From assembly GCA_030549495.1 (NCBI GenBank), contig JAUIRK010000305.1, positions 1 through 64,000 of the forward strand: DNA of 64,000 bases, written 5' to 3'. Numbering within the stretch: position 1 is the first letter of the stretch; each line of letters begins with the position of its first letter. The notes under the pieces are model-generated. The model searched no databases. It saw nothing but the letters and a program-made list of their open reading frames with translations, and was not told the DNA's origin. Shown here piece by piece: positions 22,101 to 37,222 of the stretch. Made by a program: the position numbers and the translations under genes. This DNA comes from Nectonema munidae. Lineage: Eukaryota > Nematomorpha > Nectonematoida > Nectonematidae.

Positions 22101-25100
22101 GATTCCAAGTTATTAAAAAATCCAACTTGAACACCGATTCCGACTCCTATAACTTACAAAATTCCTCTTAGACTCCGATTCCTATTTATTAAAAAATCCA
22201 ACTCGAACACCGATTCCGACTCCTATAACTTACAAAATTCCTCTTAGACTCCGATTCCTATTTATTAAAAAAATCCAACTCGAACACCGATTCCGACTCC
22301 TATAACTTACAAAATTCCTCTCAGACTCCGATTCCAAGTTATTAAAAAAATCCAACTCCGACACCGATTCCGACTCCTATAACTTACAAAATTCCTCTTA
22401 GACTCCGATTCCTATTTATTAAAAAAATCCAACTCGAACACCGATTCCGACTCCTATAACTTACAAAATTCCTCTCAGACTCCGATTCCAAGTTATTAAA
22501 AAATCCAACTCGAACACCGATTCCGACTCCTATAACTTACAAAATTCCTCTCAGACTCCGATTCCAAGTTATTAAAAAATCCAACTCGAACACCGATTCC
22601 GACTCCTATAACTTACAAAATTCCTCTCAGACCCCGATTCCAAGTTATTAAAAAAATCCAACTCCGACCACCGATTCCGACTCCTATAACTTCCAAAATT
22701 CCTCTCAGATTCCGACCCCAAGTTATTAAAAAATGCAACTCCGACACCGATTCCGACTCCTATAACTTACAAAATTCCTCTTAGACTCCGATTCCTATTT
22801 ATTAAAAAAATCCAACTCGAACACCGATTCCGACTCCTATAACTTACAAAATTCCTCTTAGATTCCGATTCCAAGTTATTAAAAAAATCCAACTTGAACA
22901 CCGATTCCGACTCCTATACTTACAAAATTCCTCTCTGAATCCGATTCCAAGTTATTAAAAAAATCCAACTCGAACACCGATTCCGACTCCTATAACTTAC
23001 AAAATTCCTCTCAGATTCCGATCCCAAGTTATTAAAAAATCCAACTCGAACACCGATTCCGACTCCTATAACTTCCAAAATTCCTCTCAGACTCCGATTC
23101 CAAGTTATTAAAAAAATCCAACTCGAACACCGATTCCGACTCCTATAACTTACAAAATTCCTCTTAGACTCCGATTCCTATTTATTAAAAAAATCCAACT
23201 CGAACACCGATTCCGACTCCTATAACTTACAAAATTCCTCTTAGACTCCGATTCCCAAGTTATTAAAAAAAATCCAACTCCAACACCGATTCCGACTCCT
23301 ATAACTTACAAAATTCCTCTCAGACTCCGATTCCAAGTTATTAAAAAAATCCAACTCGAACACCGATTCCGACTCCTATAACTTACAAAATTCCTCTTAG
23401 ACTCCGATTCCAATTTATTAAAAAAATCCAACTCGAACACCGATTCCGACTCCTATAACTTACAAAATTCCTCTCAGATTCCGACCCCAAGTTATTAAAA
23501 AATCCAACTCCCACTCCTATAACTTCCAAAATTCCTCTCAGACTCCGATGCCAATTTATTAAAAAATCCAACTTGAACACCGATTCCGACTCCTATAACT
23601 TACAAAATTCCTCTTAGACTCCGATTCCTATTTATTAAAAAAATCCAACTCGAACACCGATTCCGACTCCTATAACTTACAAAATTCCTCTTAGACTCCG
23701 ATTCCTATTTATTAAAAAAATCCAACTCGAACACCGATTCCGACTCCTATAACTTACAAAATTCCTCTCAGATTCCGACCCCAAGTTATTAAAAAAATCC
23801 AACTCGAACACCGATTCCGACTCCTATAACTTACAAAATTCCTCTCAGACTCCGACTCCAAGTTATTAAAAAAATCCAACTCGAACACCGATTACGACTC
23901 TTATAACTTACAAAATTCCTCTCAGACTCCGATTCCAAGTTATTAAAAAAATCCAACTCGAACACCGATTCCGACTCCTATAACTTACAAAATTCCTCTC
24001 AGATTCCGATTCCTAGTTATTAAAAAATCCAACTCGAACACCGATTCCGACTCCTATAACTTACAAAATTCCTCTCAGACTCCGACTCCAAGTTATTAAA
24101 AAAATCCAACTCGAACACCGATTCCGACTCCTATAACTTACAAAATTCCTCTCAGACTCCGATTCCAAGTTATTAAAAAATCCAACTCGAACACCGATTC
24201 CGACTCCTATAACTTACAAAATTCCTCTCAGATTCCGACTCCAAGTTATTAAAAAATCCAACTCCAACACCGATTCCGACTCCTATAACTTACAAAATTC
24301 CTCTTAGACTCCGATTCCAAGTTATTAAAAAAATCCAACTCGAACACCGATTCCGACTCCTATAACTTACAAAATTCCTCTCAGACTCCGATTCCAAGTT
24401 ATTAAAAAAATCCAACTCGAACACCGATTCCGACTCCTATAACTTACAAAATTCCTCTTAGACTCCGATTCCAAGTTATTAAAAAATCCAACTCGAACAC
24501 CGATTCCGACTCCTATAACTTCCAAAATTCCTCTCAGACTCCGATTCCAAGTTATTAAAAAATCCAACTCGAACACCGATTCCGACTCCTATAACTTACA
24601 AAATTCCTCTTAGACTCCGATTCCTATTTATTAAAAAAATCCAACTCGAACACCGATTCCGACTCCTATAACTTACAAAATTCCTCTCAGATTCCGATCC
24701 CAAGTTATTAAAAAATCCAACTCGAACACCGATTCCGAATCCTATAACTTACAAAATTCCTCTCAGACTCCGATTCCAAGTTATTAAAAAAATCCAACTC
24801 GTACACCGATTCCGACTCCTATAACTTACAAAATTCCTCTTACTATAACTTACAAAATTCCATTCAGATTCCGACCCCAAGTTATTAAAAAATCCAACCG
24901 AACACCGATTCCGACTCCTATAACTTACAAAATTCCTCTTAGACTCCGATTCCTATTTATTAAAAAAATCCAACTCGAACACCGATTCCGACTCCTATAA
25001 CTTACAAAATTCCTCTTAGACTCCGATTCCTATTTATTAAAAAAATCCAACTCGAACACCGATTCCGACTCCTATAACTTACAAAATTCCTCTTAGACTC

Positions 25101-28100
25101 CGATTCCTATTTATTAAAAAAATCCAACTCGAACACCGATTCCGACTCCTATAACTTACAAAATTCCTCTTAGACTCCGATTCCTATTTATTAAAAAAAT
25201 CCAACTCTTACACCGATTCCGACTCCTATAACTTACAAAATTCCTCTTAGACTCCGATTCCTATTTATTAAAAAAATCCAACTCGAACACCGATTCCGAC
25301 TCCTATAACTTACAAAATTCCTTTCAGATTCCGACCCCATGTTATTAAAAAAATCCAACTCCGATACCGATTCCGACTCCTATAACTTCCAAAATTCCTC
25401 TCAGACTCCGATTCCAAGTTATTAAAAAAATCCAACTCGAACACCGATTCCGACTCCTATAACTTACAAAATTCCTCTTAGACTCCGATTCCTATTTATT
25501 AAAAAAATCCAACTCGAACACCGATTCCGACTCCTATAACTTACAAAATTCCTCTCAGATTCCGACCCCATGTTATTAAAAAAATCCAACTCGAACACCG
25601 ATTCCGACTCCTATAACTTACAAAATTCCTCTCAGACTCCGATTCCAAGTTATTAAAAAAATCCAACTCGAACACCGATTCCGACTCCTATAACTTACAA
25701 AATTCCTCTCAGATTCCGATTCCAAGTTATTAAAAAAATCCAACTCGAACACCGATTCCGACTCCTATAACTTACAAAATTCCTCTCAGATTCCGACCCC
25801 AAGTTATTAAAAAATCCAACTTGAACACCGATTCCGACTCCTATAACTTACAAAATTCCTCTCAGACTCCGATTCCAATTTATTAAAAAAATCCAACTCG
25901 AACACCGATTCCGACTCCTATAACTTACAAAATTCCTCTTAGACTCCGATTCCTATTTATTAAAAAAATCCAACTCGAACACCGATTCCGACTCCTATAA
26001 CTTACAAAATTCCTCTCAGATTCCGAACTCAAGTTATTAAAAAAATCCAACTCGAACACCGATTCCGACTCCTATAACTTACAATATTCCTCTTAGACTC
26101 CGATTCCAAGTTATTAAAAAATCCAACTCGAACACCGATTCCGACTCCTATAACTTCCAAAATTCCTCTCAGACTCCGATTCCAAGTTATTAAAAAATCC
26201 AACTCGAACACCGATTCCGACTCCTATAACTTGCAAAATTCCTCTTAGACTACGATTCCTATTTATTAAAAAATCCAACTCGAACACCGATTCCGACTCC
26301 TATAACTTACAAAATTCCTCTCAGATTCCGAACTCAAGTTATTAAAAAAATCCAACTCGAACACCGATTCCGACTCCTATAACTTACAATATTCCTCTTA
26401 GACTCCGATTCCTATTTATTAAAAAAATTCAACTCGAAAACCGATTCCGACTGCTATAACTTACAAAATTCCTCTCAGATTCCGATCCCAAGTTATTAAA
26501 AAATCCAACTCCCACTCCTATAACTTCCAAAATTCCTCTCAGACTCCGATGCCAAGTTATTAAAAAATCCAACTTGAACACCGATTCCGACTCCTATAAC
26601 TTACAAAATTCCTCTCAGACTCCGATTCCTAGTTATTAAAAAAATCCAACTCGAACACCGATTCCGACTCCTATAACTTACAAAATTCCTCTCAGATTCC
26701 GACTCCAATTTATTAAAAAAATCCAACTCAAACACCGATTCCGACTCCTATAACTTACAAAATTCCTCTTAGACTCCGATTCCTATTTATTAAAAAAATC
26801 CAACTCGAACACCGATTCCGACTCCTATAACTTACAAAATTCCTCTCAGATTCCGACTCCAAGTTATTAAAAAAAATCCAACTCCTACACCGATTCCGAC
26901 TCCTATAACTTACAAAATTCCTCTTAGATTCCGACTCCAATTTATTAAAAAAATCCAACTCGAACACCGATTCCGACTCCTATAACTTACAAAATTCCTC
27001 TTAGACTCCGATTCCAAGTTATTAAAAAAATCCAACTCGAACACCGATTCCGACTCCTATAACTTACAAAATTCCTCTTAGACTCCGATTCCAAGTTATT
27101 AAAAAAATCCAACTCGAACACCGATTCCGACTCCTATAACTTACAAAATTCCTCTCAGACTCCGATTCCAATTTATTAAAAAAATCCAACTCGAACACCG
27201 ATTCCGACTCCTATAACTTACAAAATTCCTCTCAGACTCCGATTCCAAGTTATTAAAAAAATCCAACTCGAACACCGATTCCGACTCCTATAACTTACAA
27301 AATTCCTCTCAGACTCCGATTCCAAGTTATTAAAAAATCCAACTCGAACACCGATTCCGAATCCTATAACTTACAAAATTCCTCTCAGATTCCGACCAGA
27401 AGTTATTAAAAAAAATCCAACTCCTACACGGATTCCGACTCCTATAACTTACAAAATTCCTCTTAGACTCCGATTCCTATTTATTAAAAAATCCAACTCG
27501 AACACCGATTCCGACTCCTATAACTTACAAAATTCCTCTCAGACTCCGATTCCAATTTATTAAAAAAATCCAACTCAACACCGATTCCGACTCCTATAAC
27601 TTACAAAATTCCTCTTAGACTCCGATTCCTATTTATTAAAAAATCCAACTCGAACACCGATTCCGACTCCTATAACTTACAAAATTCCTCTCAGATTCCG
27701 ACCCCAAGTTATTAAAAAAATCCAACTCAACACCGATTCCGACTCCTATAACTTACAAAATTCCTCTCAGATGATCCCCAAGTTATTAAAAAAATCCAAC
27801 TCGAACACCGATTCCGACTCCTATAACTTACAAAATTCCTCTCAGACTCCGATTCCAAGTTATTAAAAAATCCAACTCGAACACCGATTCCGACTCCTAT
27901 AACTTACAAAATTCCTCTCAGATTCCGACTCCAAGTTATTAAAAAATCCAACTCACACCGATTCCGACTCCTATAACTTACAAAATTCCTCTTAGACTCC
28001 GATTCCTAGTTATTAAAAAAATCCAACTCGAACACCGATTCCGACTCCTATAACTTACAAAATTCCTCTCAGACTCCGATTCCAATTTATTAAAAAAATC

Positions 28101-31100
28101 CAACTCGAACACCGATTCCGACTCCTATAACTTACAAAATTCCTCTTAGACTCCGATTCCAAGTTATTAAAAAAATCCAACTCGAACACCGATTCCGACT
28201 CCTATAACTTACAAAATTCCTCTCAGATTCCGATTCCAAGTTATTAAAAAATCCAACTCGAACACCGATTCCGACTCCTATAACTTCCAAAATTCCTCTC
28301 AGACTCCGATTCCAAGTTATTAAAAAAATTCAACTCGAACACCGATTCCGACTCCTATAACTTACAAAATTCCTCTTAGACTCCGATTCCTATTTATTAA
28401 AAAAATCCAACTCGAACACCGATTCCGACTCCTATAACTTACAAAATTCCTCTCAGAATCCGATTCCAAGTTATTAAAAAAACCCAACTCGAACACCAAT
28501 TCCGACTCCTATAACTTACAAAATTCCTCTCAGATTCCGACTCCAAGTTATTAAAAAATCCAACTCGAACACCGATTCCGACTCCTATAACTTACAAAAT
28601 TCCTCTCAGACTCCGATTCCAAGTTATTAAAAAATCCAACTCGAACACCGATTCCGACTCCTATAACTTACAAAATTCCTCTCAGACTCCGACCCCAAGT
28701 TATTAAAAAATCCAACTCCTACACCGATTCCGACTCCTATAACTTACAAAATTCCTCTTAGACTCCGATTCCTATTTATTAAAAAAATCCAACTCGAACA
28801 CCGATTCCGACTCCTATAACTTACAAAATTCCTCTCAGACTCCGATTCCAAGTTATTAAAAAAATCCAACTCCGACACCGATTCCGACTCCTATAACTTC
28901 CAAAATTCCTCTCAGACTCCGATTCCAAGTTATTAAAAAAATCCAACTCGAACACCGATTCCGACTCCTATAACTTACAAAATTCCTCTCAGACTCCGAT
29001 TCCTAGTTATTAAAAAATCCAACTCGAACACCGATTCCGACTCCTATAACTTACAAAATTCCTCTCAGATTCCGATTCCAAGTTATTAAAAAATCCAACT
29101 CGAACACCGATTCCGACTCCTATAACTTACAAAATTCCTCTCAGACCCCGATTCCAAGTTATTAAAAAAATCCAACTCCGACACCGATTCCGACTCCTAT
29201 AACTTCCAAAATTCCTCTCAGATTCCGACCCCAAGTTATTAAAAAATCCAACTTGAACACCGATTCCGACTCCTATAACTTACAAAATTCCTCTCAAATC
29301 TGATTCCAAGTTATTAAAAAAACCCAACTCGAACACCGATTCCGACTCCTATAACTTCCCAAATTCCTCTCAGATTCCGAACCTAAGTTATTAAAAAAAT
29401 CCAACTCGAACACCGATTCCGACTCCTATAACTTACAAAATTCCTCTCAGATTCCGACTCCAAGTTATTAAAAAAATCCAACTCAACACCGATTCCGACT
29501 CCTATAACTTACAAAATTCCTCTCAGACTCCGATTCCTAGTTATTAAAAAATCCAACTCGAACACCGATTCCGACTCCTATAACTTACAAAATTCCTCTC
29601 AGACTCCGATTCCAAGTTATTAAAAAATCCAACTCGAACACCGATTCCGACTCCTATAACTTGCAAAATTCCTCTTAGACTACGATTCCTATTTATTAAA
29701 AAATCCAACTCGAACACCGATTCCGACTCCTATAACTTCCAAAATTCCTCTCAGAATCCGATTCCAAGTTATTAAAAAAATCCAACTCGAACACCGATTC
29801 CGACTCCTATAACTTACAAAATTCCTCTTAGACTACGATTCCTATTTATTAAAAAATCCAACTCGAACACCGATTCCGACTCCTATAACTTCCAAAATTC
29901 CTCTCAGATTCCGACCCCAAGTTATTAAAAAAATCCAACTCCGACACCGATTCCGACTCCTATAACTTCCAAAATTCCTCTCAGACTCCGATTCCAAGTT
30001 ATTAAAAAAATCCAACTCGAACACCGATTCCGACTCCTATAACTTACAAAATTCCTCTCAGACTCCGATTCCAAGTTATTAAAAAAATCCAACTTGAACA
30101 CCGATTCCGACTCCTATAACTTACAAAATTCCTCTTAGACTCCGATTCCTATTTATTAAAAAATCCAACTCGAACACCGATTCCGACTCCTATAACTTAC
30201 AAAATTCCTCTCAGAATCCGATTCCAATTTATTAAAAAAATCCAACTCGAACACCGATTCCGACTCCTATAACTTACAAAATTCCTCTCAGACTCCGACT
30301 CCAAGTTATTAAAAAAATCCAACTCGAACACCGATTCCGACTCCTATAACTTACAAAATTCCTCTCAGAATCTGACTCCAAGTTATTAAAAAAATCCAAC
30401 TCGAACACCGATTCCGACTCCTATAACTTCCAAAATTCTTCTCAGACTCCGATTCCAAGTTATTAAAAAAATCCAACTCCGACACCGATTCCCTCCTAAC
30501 TTACAAAATTCCTCTCAGACTCCGATTCCAAGTTATTAAAAAAATCCAACTCCAACACCGATTCCGACTCCTATAACTTACAAAATTCCTCTTAGACTCC
30601 GATTCCAAGTTATTAAAAAATCCAACTCGAACACCGATTCCGACTCCTATAACTTACAAAATTCCTCTTAGACTCCGATTCCTAGTTATTAAAAAATCCA
30701 ACTCGAACACCGATTCCGACTCCTATAACTTACAAAATTCCTCTCAGATTCCGATTCCAAGTTATTAAAAAATCCAACTCGAACACCGATTCCGACTCCT
30801 ATAACTTACAAAATTCCTCTCAGATTCCGATTCCAAGTTATTAAAAAAATCCAACTCGAACACCGATTCCGACTCCTATAACTTACAAAATTCCTCTCAG
30901 ACTCCGATTCCAAGTTATTAAAAAAATCCAACTCGAACACCGATTCCGACTCCTATAACTTCCAAAATTCCTCTCAGACTCCGATTCCAAGTTATTAAAA
31001 AAATCCAACTCGAACACCGATTCCGACTCCTATAACTTACAAAATTCCTCTTAGACTCCGATTCCTATTTATTAAAAAAATCCAACTCGAACACCGATTC

Positions 31101-34100
31101 CGACTCCTATAACTTACAAAATTCCTCTTAGACTCCGATTCCTATTTATTAAAAAAATCCAACTCGAACACCGATTCCGACTCCTATAACTTACAAAATT
31201 CCTCTTAGACTCCGATTCCTATTTATTAAAAAAATCCAACTCGAACACCGATTCCGACTGCTATAACTTACAAAATTCCTCTCAGATTCCGACCCCAAGT
31301 TATTAAAAAATGCAACTCCGACACCGATTCCGACTCCTATAACTTACAAAATTCCTCTTAGACTCCGATTCCTATTTATTAAAAAAATTCAACCCGAAAA
31401 CCGATTCCGACTGCTATAACTTACAAAATTCCTCTCAGACTCCGATGCCAAGTTATTAAAAAATCCAACTTGAACACCGATTCCGACTCCTATAACTTAC
31501 AAAATTCCTCTTAGACTCCGATTCCAAGTTATTAAAAAAATCCAACTCGAACACCGATTCCGACTCCTATAACTTACAAAATTCCTCTCAGATTCCGATT
31601 CCAAGTTATTAAAAAAATCCAACTCAACACCGATTCCGACTCCTATAACTTACAAAATTCCTCTTAGACTCCGATTCCAAGTTATTAAAAAATCCAACTC
31701 GAACACCGATTCCGACTCCTATAACTTGCAAAATTCCTCTTAGACTACGATTCCTATTTATTAAAAAATCCAACTCGAACACCGATTCTGACTCCTATAA
31801 CTTCCAAAATTCCTCTCAGATTCCGACCACAAGTTATTAAAAAAATCCAACTCCTACACCGATTCCGACTCCTATAACTTACAAAATTCCTCTTAGACTC
31901 CGATTCCTATTTATTAAAAAAATCCAACTCGAAAACCGATTCCGACTCCTATAACTTACAAAATTCCTCTCAGATTCCGATTCCTTGTTTTTAAAAAAAT
32001 CCAACTCCGACACCGATTCCGACTCCTATAACTTACAAAATTCCTCTCAGATTCCGACCCCAATTTATTAAAAAATCCAAGTTGAACACCGATTCCGACT
32101 CCTATAACTTACAAAATTCCTCTCAGAATCTGATTCCAAGTTATTAAAAAAACCCAACTCGAACACCGATTCCGACTCCTATAACTTACAAAATTCCTCT
32201 CAGACTCCGATTCCAAGTTATTAAAAAATCCAACTCGAACACCGATTCCGACTCCTATAACTTACAAAATTCCTCTCAGACTCCGATTCCAAGTTATTAA
32301 AAAAATCCAACTCGACACCGATTCCGTCCTATAACTTACAAAATTCCTCTCAGACTCCGACTCCAAGTTATTAAAAAAATTCAACGATTCCGACTCCTAT
32401 AACTTCCAAAATTCCTCTCAGACTCCGATTCCAAGTTATTAAAAAAATCCAACTCGAACACCGATTCCGACTCCTATAACTTACAAAATTCCTCTTAGAC
32501 TCCGACTCCTAGTTATTAAAAAAATCCAACTCGAACACCGATTCCGACTCCTATAACTTACAAAATTCCTCTCAGACTCCGATTCCAAGTTATTAAAAAA
32601 TCCAACTCGAACACCGATTCCGACTCCTATAACTTACAAAATTCCTCTCAGACTCCGATTCCTATTTATTAAAAAAATCCAACTCGAACACCGATTCCGA
32701 CTCCTATAACTTACAAAATTCCTCTTAGACTCCGATTCCTATTTATTAAAAAAATCCAACTCGAACACCGATTCCGACTCCTATAACTTACAAAATTCCT
32801 CTCAGATTCCGACCCCAAGTTATTAAAAAAATCCAACTCCGATACCGATTCCGACTCCTATAACTTCCAAAATTCCTCTCAGACTCCGATTCCAAGTTAT
32901 TAAAAAAACCCAACTCGAACACCGATTCCGACTCCTATAACTTACAAAATTCCTCTCAGATTCCGAGTCCTAGTTATTAAAAAAATCCAACTCGAACACC
33001 GATTCCGACTCCTATAACTTACAAAATTCCTCTTAGACTCCGATTCCTAGTTATTAAAAAATCCAACTTGAACACCGATTCCGACTCCTATAACTTACAA
33101 AATTCCTCTCAAATCTGATTCCAAGTTATTAAAAAAACCCAACTCGAACACCAATTCCGACTCCTATAACTTACAAAATTCCTCTCAGATTCCGACTCCA
33201 AGTTATTAAAAAAATCCAACTCCAACCGATTCCGACTCCTATAACTTCCAAAATTCCTCTCAGACTCCGACTCCAAGTTATTAAAAGAATCCAACTCGAA
33301 CACCGATTCCGACTCCAACTTCCAAAATTCCTCTCAGACTCCGACTCCAAGTTATTAAAAAATGCAACTCCGACACCGATTCCGACTCCTATAACTTACA
33401 AAATTCCTCTTAGACTCCGATTCCTATTTATTAAAAAAATCCAACTCGAACACCGATTCCGACTGCTATAACTTACAAAATTCCTCTCAGATTCCGACTC
33501 CAAGTTATTAAAAAAATCCAACTCCGACACCGATTCCGACTCCTATAACTTCCAAAATTCCTCTCAGACTCCGATGCCAAGTTATTAAAAAATCCAACTC
33601 GAACACCGATTCCGACTCCTATAACTTACAAAATTCCTCTTAGACTCCGATTCCTATTTATTAAAAAAATCCAACTCGAACACCGATTCCGACTCCTATA
33701 ACTTACAAAATTCCTCTTAGACTCCGATTCCTATTTATTAAAAAAATCCAACTCCGACACCGATTCCGACTCCTATAACTTACAAAATTCCTCTCAAATC
33801 TGATTCCAAGTTATTAAAAAAACCCAACTCGAACACCAATTCCGACTCCTATAACTTACAAAATTCCTCTCAGATTCCGACTCCAAGTTATTAAAAAAAT
33901 CCAACTCCGACACCGATTCCGACTCCTATAACTTACAAAATTCCTCTCAGATTCCGATTCCTAGTTATTTAAAAAATCCAACTCGTACACCGATTCCGAC
34001 TCCTATAACTTACAAAATTCCTCTCAGACTCCGATTCCTATTTATTAAAAAAATCCAACTCGAACACCGATTCCGACTCCTATAACTTCCAAAATTCCTC

Positions 34101-36299
34101 TCAGACTCCGATTCCAAGTTATTAAAAAATCCAACTCGAACACCGATTCCGACTCCTATAACTTACAAAATTCCTCTTAGACTCCGATTCCTATTTATTA
34201 AAAAAATCCAACTCGAACACCGATTCCGACTCCTATAACTTACAAAATTCCTCTCAGATTCCGATTCCTATTTATTAAAAAAATCCAACTCGAACACCGA
34301 TTCCGACTCCTATAACTTACAAAATTCCTCTTAGATTCCGATTCCTATTTATTAAAAAAATCCAACTCGAACACCGATTCCGACTCCTATAACTTACAAA
34401 ATTCCTCTTAGACTCCGATTCCAAGTTATTAAAAAAATCCAACTCGAACACCGATTCCGACTCTATAACTTACAAAATTCCTCTCAGACTCCGACTCCAA
34501 GTTATTAAAAAATCCAACTCGACACCGATTCCGACTCCTATAACTTACAAAATTCCTCTTAGACTCCGATTCCAAGTTATTAAAAAATCCAACTCGAACA
34601 CCGATTCCGACTCCTATAACTTACAAAATTCCTCTCAGATTCCGACTCCAAGTTATTAAAAAAATCCAACTCGACACCGATTCCGACTCCTATAACTTAC
34701 AAAATTCCTCTCAGATTCCGATTCCAAGTTATTAAAAAATCCAACTCGAACACCGATTCCGACTCCTATAACTTACAAAATTCCTCTCAGACTCCGATTC
34801 CAAGTTATTAAAAAAATCCAACTCGAACACCGATTCCGACTCCTATAACTTACAAAATTCCTCTCAGACTCCGATTCCAAGTTATTAAAAAATCCAACTC
34901 GAACACCGATTCCGACTCCTATAACTTACAAAATTCCTCTCAGACTCCGATTCCAAGTTATTAAAAAAATCCAACTCGACACTGATTCCGACTCCTATAA
35001 CTTACAAAATTCCTCTCAGACTCCGACTCCAAGTTATTAAAAAAATCCAACTCGAACACCGATTCCGACTCCTATAACTTACAAAATTCCTCTCAGATTC
35101 CGACACCAAGTTATTAAAAAATCCAACTCAACACCGATTCCGACTCCTATAACTTACAAAATTCCTCTCAGACTCCGATTCCAAGTTATTAAAAAAATCC
35201 AACTCCAACACCGATTCCGACTCCTATAACTTACAAAATTCCTCTCAGATTCCGACTCCAAGTTATTAAAAAAATCCAACTCGACACCGATTCCGACTCC
35301 TATAACTTACAAAATTCCTCTTAGACTCCGATTCCTATTTATTAAAAAAATCCAACTCGAACACCGATTCCGACTCCTATAACTTACAAAATTCCTCTCA
35401 GATTCCGACCCCAAGTTATTAAAAAAATCCAACTCGAACACCGATTCCGACTCCTATAACTTACAAAATTCCTCTCAGACTCCGAATCTAAGTTATTAAA
35501 AAAAAACTCGAACACCAATTCCGACTCCTATAACTTACAAAATTCCTCTCAGACTCCGACTCCAAGTTATTAAAAAAATCCAACTCGAACACCGATTCCG
35601 ACTCCTATAACTTACAAAATTCCTCTCAGACTCCGATTCCAAGTTATTAAAAAAATCCAACTCCGACACCGATTCCGACTCCTATAACTTACAAAATTCC
35701 TCTCAGACTCCGATTCCAAGTTATTAAAAAAATCCAACTCGAACACCGATTCCGACTCCTATAACTTACAAAATTCCTCTCAGACTCCGATTCCTATTTA
35801 TTAAAAAAATCCAACTCCTACACCGATTCCGACTCCTATAACTTACAAAATTCCTCTTAGACTCCGATTCCTATTTATTAAAAAAATCCAACTCGAACAC
35901 CGATTCCGAATCCTATAACTTACAAAATTCCTCTCAGATTCCGACTCCAAGTTATTAAAAAAATCCAACTCCGACACCGATTCCGACTCCTATAACTTAC
36001 AAAATTCCTCTTAGACTCCGATTCCTATTTATTAAAAAAATCCAACTCGAACACCGATTCCGACTCCTATAACTTACAAAATTCCTCTTAGACTCCGATT
36101 CCTATTTATTAAAAAAATCCAACTCGAACACCGATTCCGACTCCTATAACTTACAAAATTCCTCTTAGACTCCGATTCCTATTTATTAAAAAAATCCAAC
36201 TCCGACTCCTATAACTTCCAAAATTCCTCTCAGACTCCGACTCCAAGTTATTAAAAAAATCCAACTCCGACACCGATTCCTATAACTTCAAAATTCCTC
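13162..36299 (+). repeat. 77-bp satellite array 2 (about 300 copies)
   Basis: A continuous array of 77-bp monomers runs about 23.1 kb with no inserted transposon; 13,561-13,637 is a typical monomer. Main variant classes alternate: CTCTTAGACTCCGATTCC followed by TATTTATT; CTCAGATTCCGACCCC with AAGTTATT; and CTCAGACTCCGATTCC with AAGTTATT. Many monomers have six rather than seven A (76 bp). Truncated monomers recur, for example ending in CAACTCCCACTCC, as does a rearranged one at 24,838. Its right end matches the right end of array 1. Minus-strand open frames of 60-70 codons recur because one frame of the monomer lacks stops; they are not genes. Confidence 0.95.
17465..18480 (+). repeat. Higher-order repeat patch in array 2
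   Basis: A multi-monomer pattern recurs at 17,465-17,662, 17,682-17,879 and 18,283-18,480, with a looser copy at 18,805-19,002 and another at 23,383-23,580; a further copy lies near 26,400-26,580. Diagnostic marks in most copies are CGAAAACCGATTCCGACTGC, a shortened monomer CAACTCCCACTCC and CTCCGATGCCAAG, in fixed order. The pattern shows that blocks of roughly 200 bp, not only single monomers, have been copied within the array. Confidence 0.75.
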
Positions 36300-36630
36300 C
36301 ATGTTTGTGTCCGCCTTTGTTTTGAGTGCTACCTGCTTGCCTCTATCTATATTTGAGTGCTCCCTGTATGTGCCTGCTTGTGTTTAAGTGCCCCTTGGTT
36401 GCTGTGCTTGTTCTTGCCTGTGTTTGAGTGATCCCTGGGGGTGTTAGAGTGCTATCTGTTTGTCTGCCTGTGTTTGAATGCCCCCTGTTGGTGCTTGTTT
36501 GTGTTAAAGTGCTCCCTATTTATGACGGAACCTTTTTAATTCCTCCCTGTTTGTGCCTTCAAGTGTTTAATTGTTCCATTTGTGCTTGTCTGTGTTTGAG
36601 TGCTCCCCGTTTATGCCTGCCTGTTGTTTA
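36300..36630 (+). repeat. 31-bp minisatellite, short block, unit 2
   Basis: This is the counterpart of 6631-6952, with the same abrupt start after the 77-bp array. Two small indel clusters, near 36,397-36,405 and 36,435-36,442, distinguish it from unit 1. Confidence 0.85.
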
Positions 36631-37076
36631 TTCAAAAATTAATTGTACGGAAAATATGATGGGTACCTCCCGTAAATTGTTACCACTGTAAAGATCATTG
36701 GTACCCCTAATAATCATTGATATCCCCCAGAAGGATCATTAGTAGAAGTAAAGAACAATGGTACACGCAAAGATTTCATAATTTACTACATAAAAAAGGA
36801 ATTAACATATTAGATTATCATTAAAAATAAATTAAAGAAAAGAATATAAAAAGTGTATTACAATATAAAATCTTAACCTGTTTTAAAATATAAAATAACG
36901 AATTAGCAAATTATATATCAAAATTAGTGAACAATATAAAATAAAACGAGGAAAATTTATCTTTTACTATATAAAATCTAAAAAATCTTAATCAAAAGTA
37001 GATAGATGTGTTTATTTATATTAAAAATAAATTTATATAAATCTAATGAAATCTTTTATACCTTATTAACCCTTAT

Positions 37077-37222
37077 GGGGCGTGAGTAGTTTGGGTAGAG
37101 CGTGTGACTTCGAAATTCAAAGTCTTGGATTCGCATCCCGTTCCCGGCAACTTTCTTATAGTTCAATACAAGCGGCCTTTGACCTTCTTGATGAAAACAC
37201 CCCAAGATACCTTTACCTTTAT
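37077..37222 (+). mobile_element. tRNA-derived SINE, copy 2
   Basis: This occupies the same site as the SINE at 7400-7540. The A-box-like region is AGTTTGGGTAGAGC. The B box is altered here (GGATTCGCATCC) and so is probably weaker. A 6-bp insertion, ATACAA, precedes GCGGCC. It is far more diverged from copy 1 than the flanking spacer is. Confidence 0.65.

Noticed and set aside
13162-36299. Recurrent 60-79 codon minus-strand frames (ELDFFNNLESESERNF type) in the 77-bp arrays
   Set aside because: One frame of the 77-bp monomer lacks stops, so such frames arise automatically. No start context, domain or conservation beyond the repeat itself is present.
13162-36299. CRISPR-like array
   Set aside because: The repeats are directly tandem with no unique spacers, and the genome is eukaryotic.
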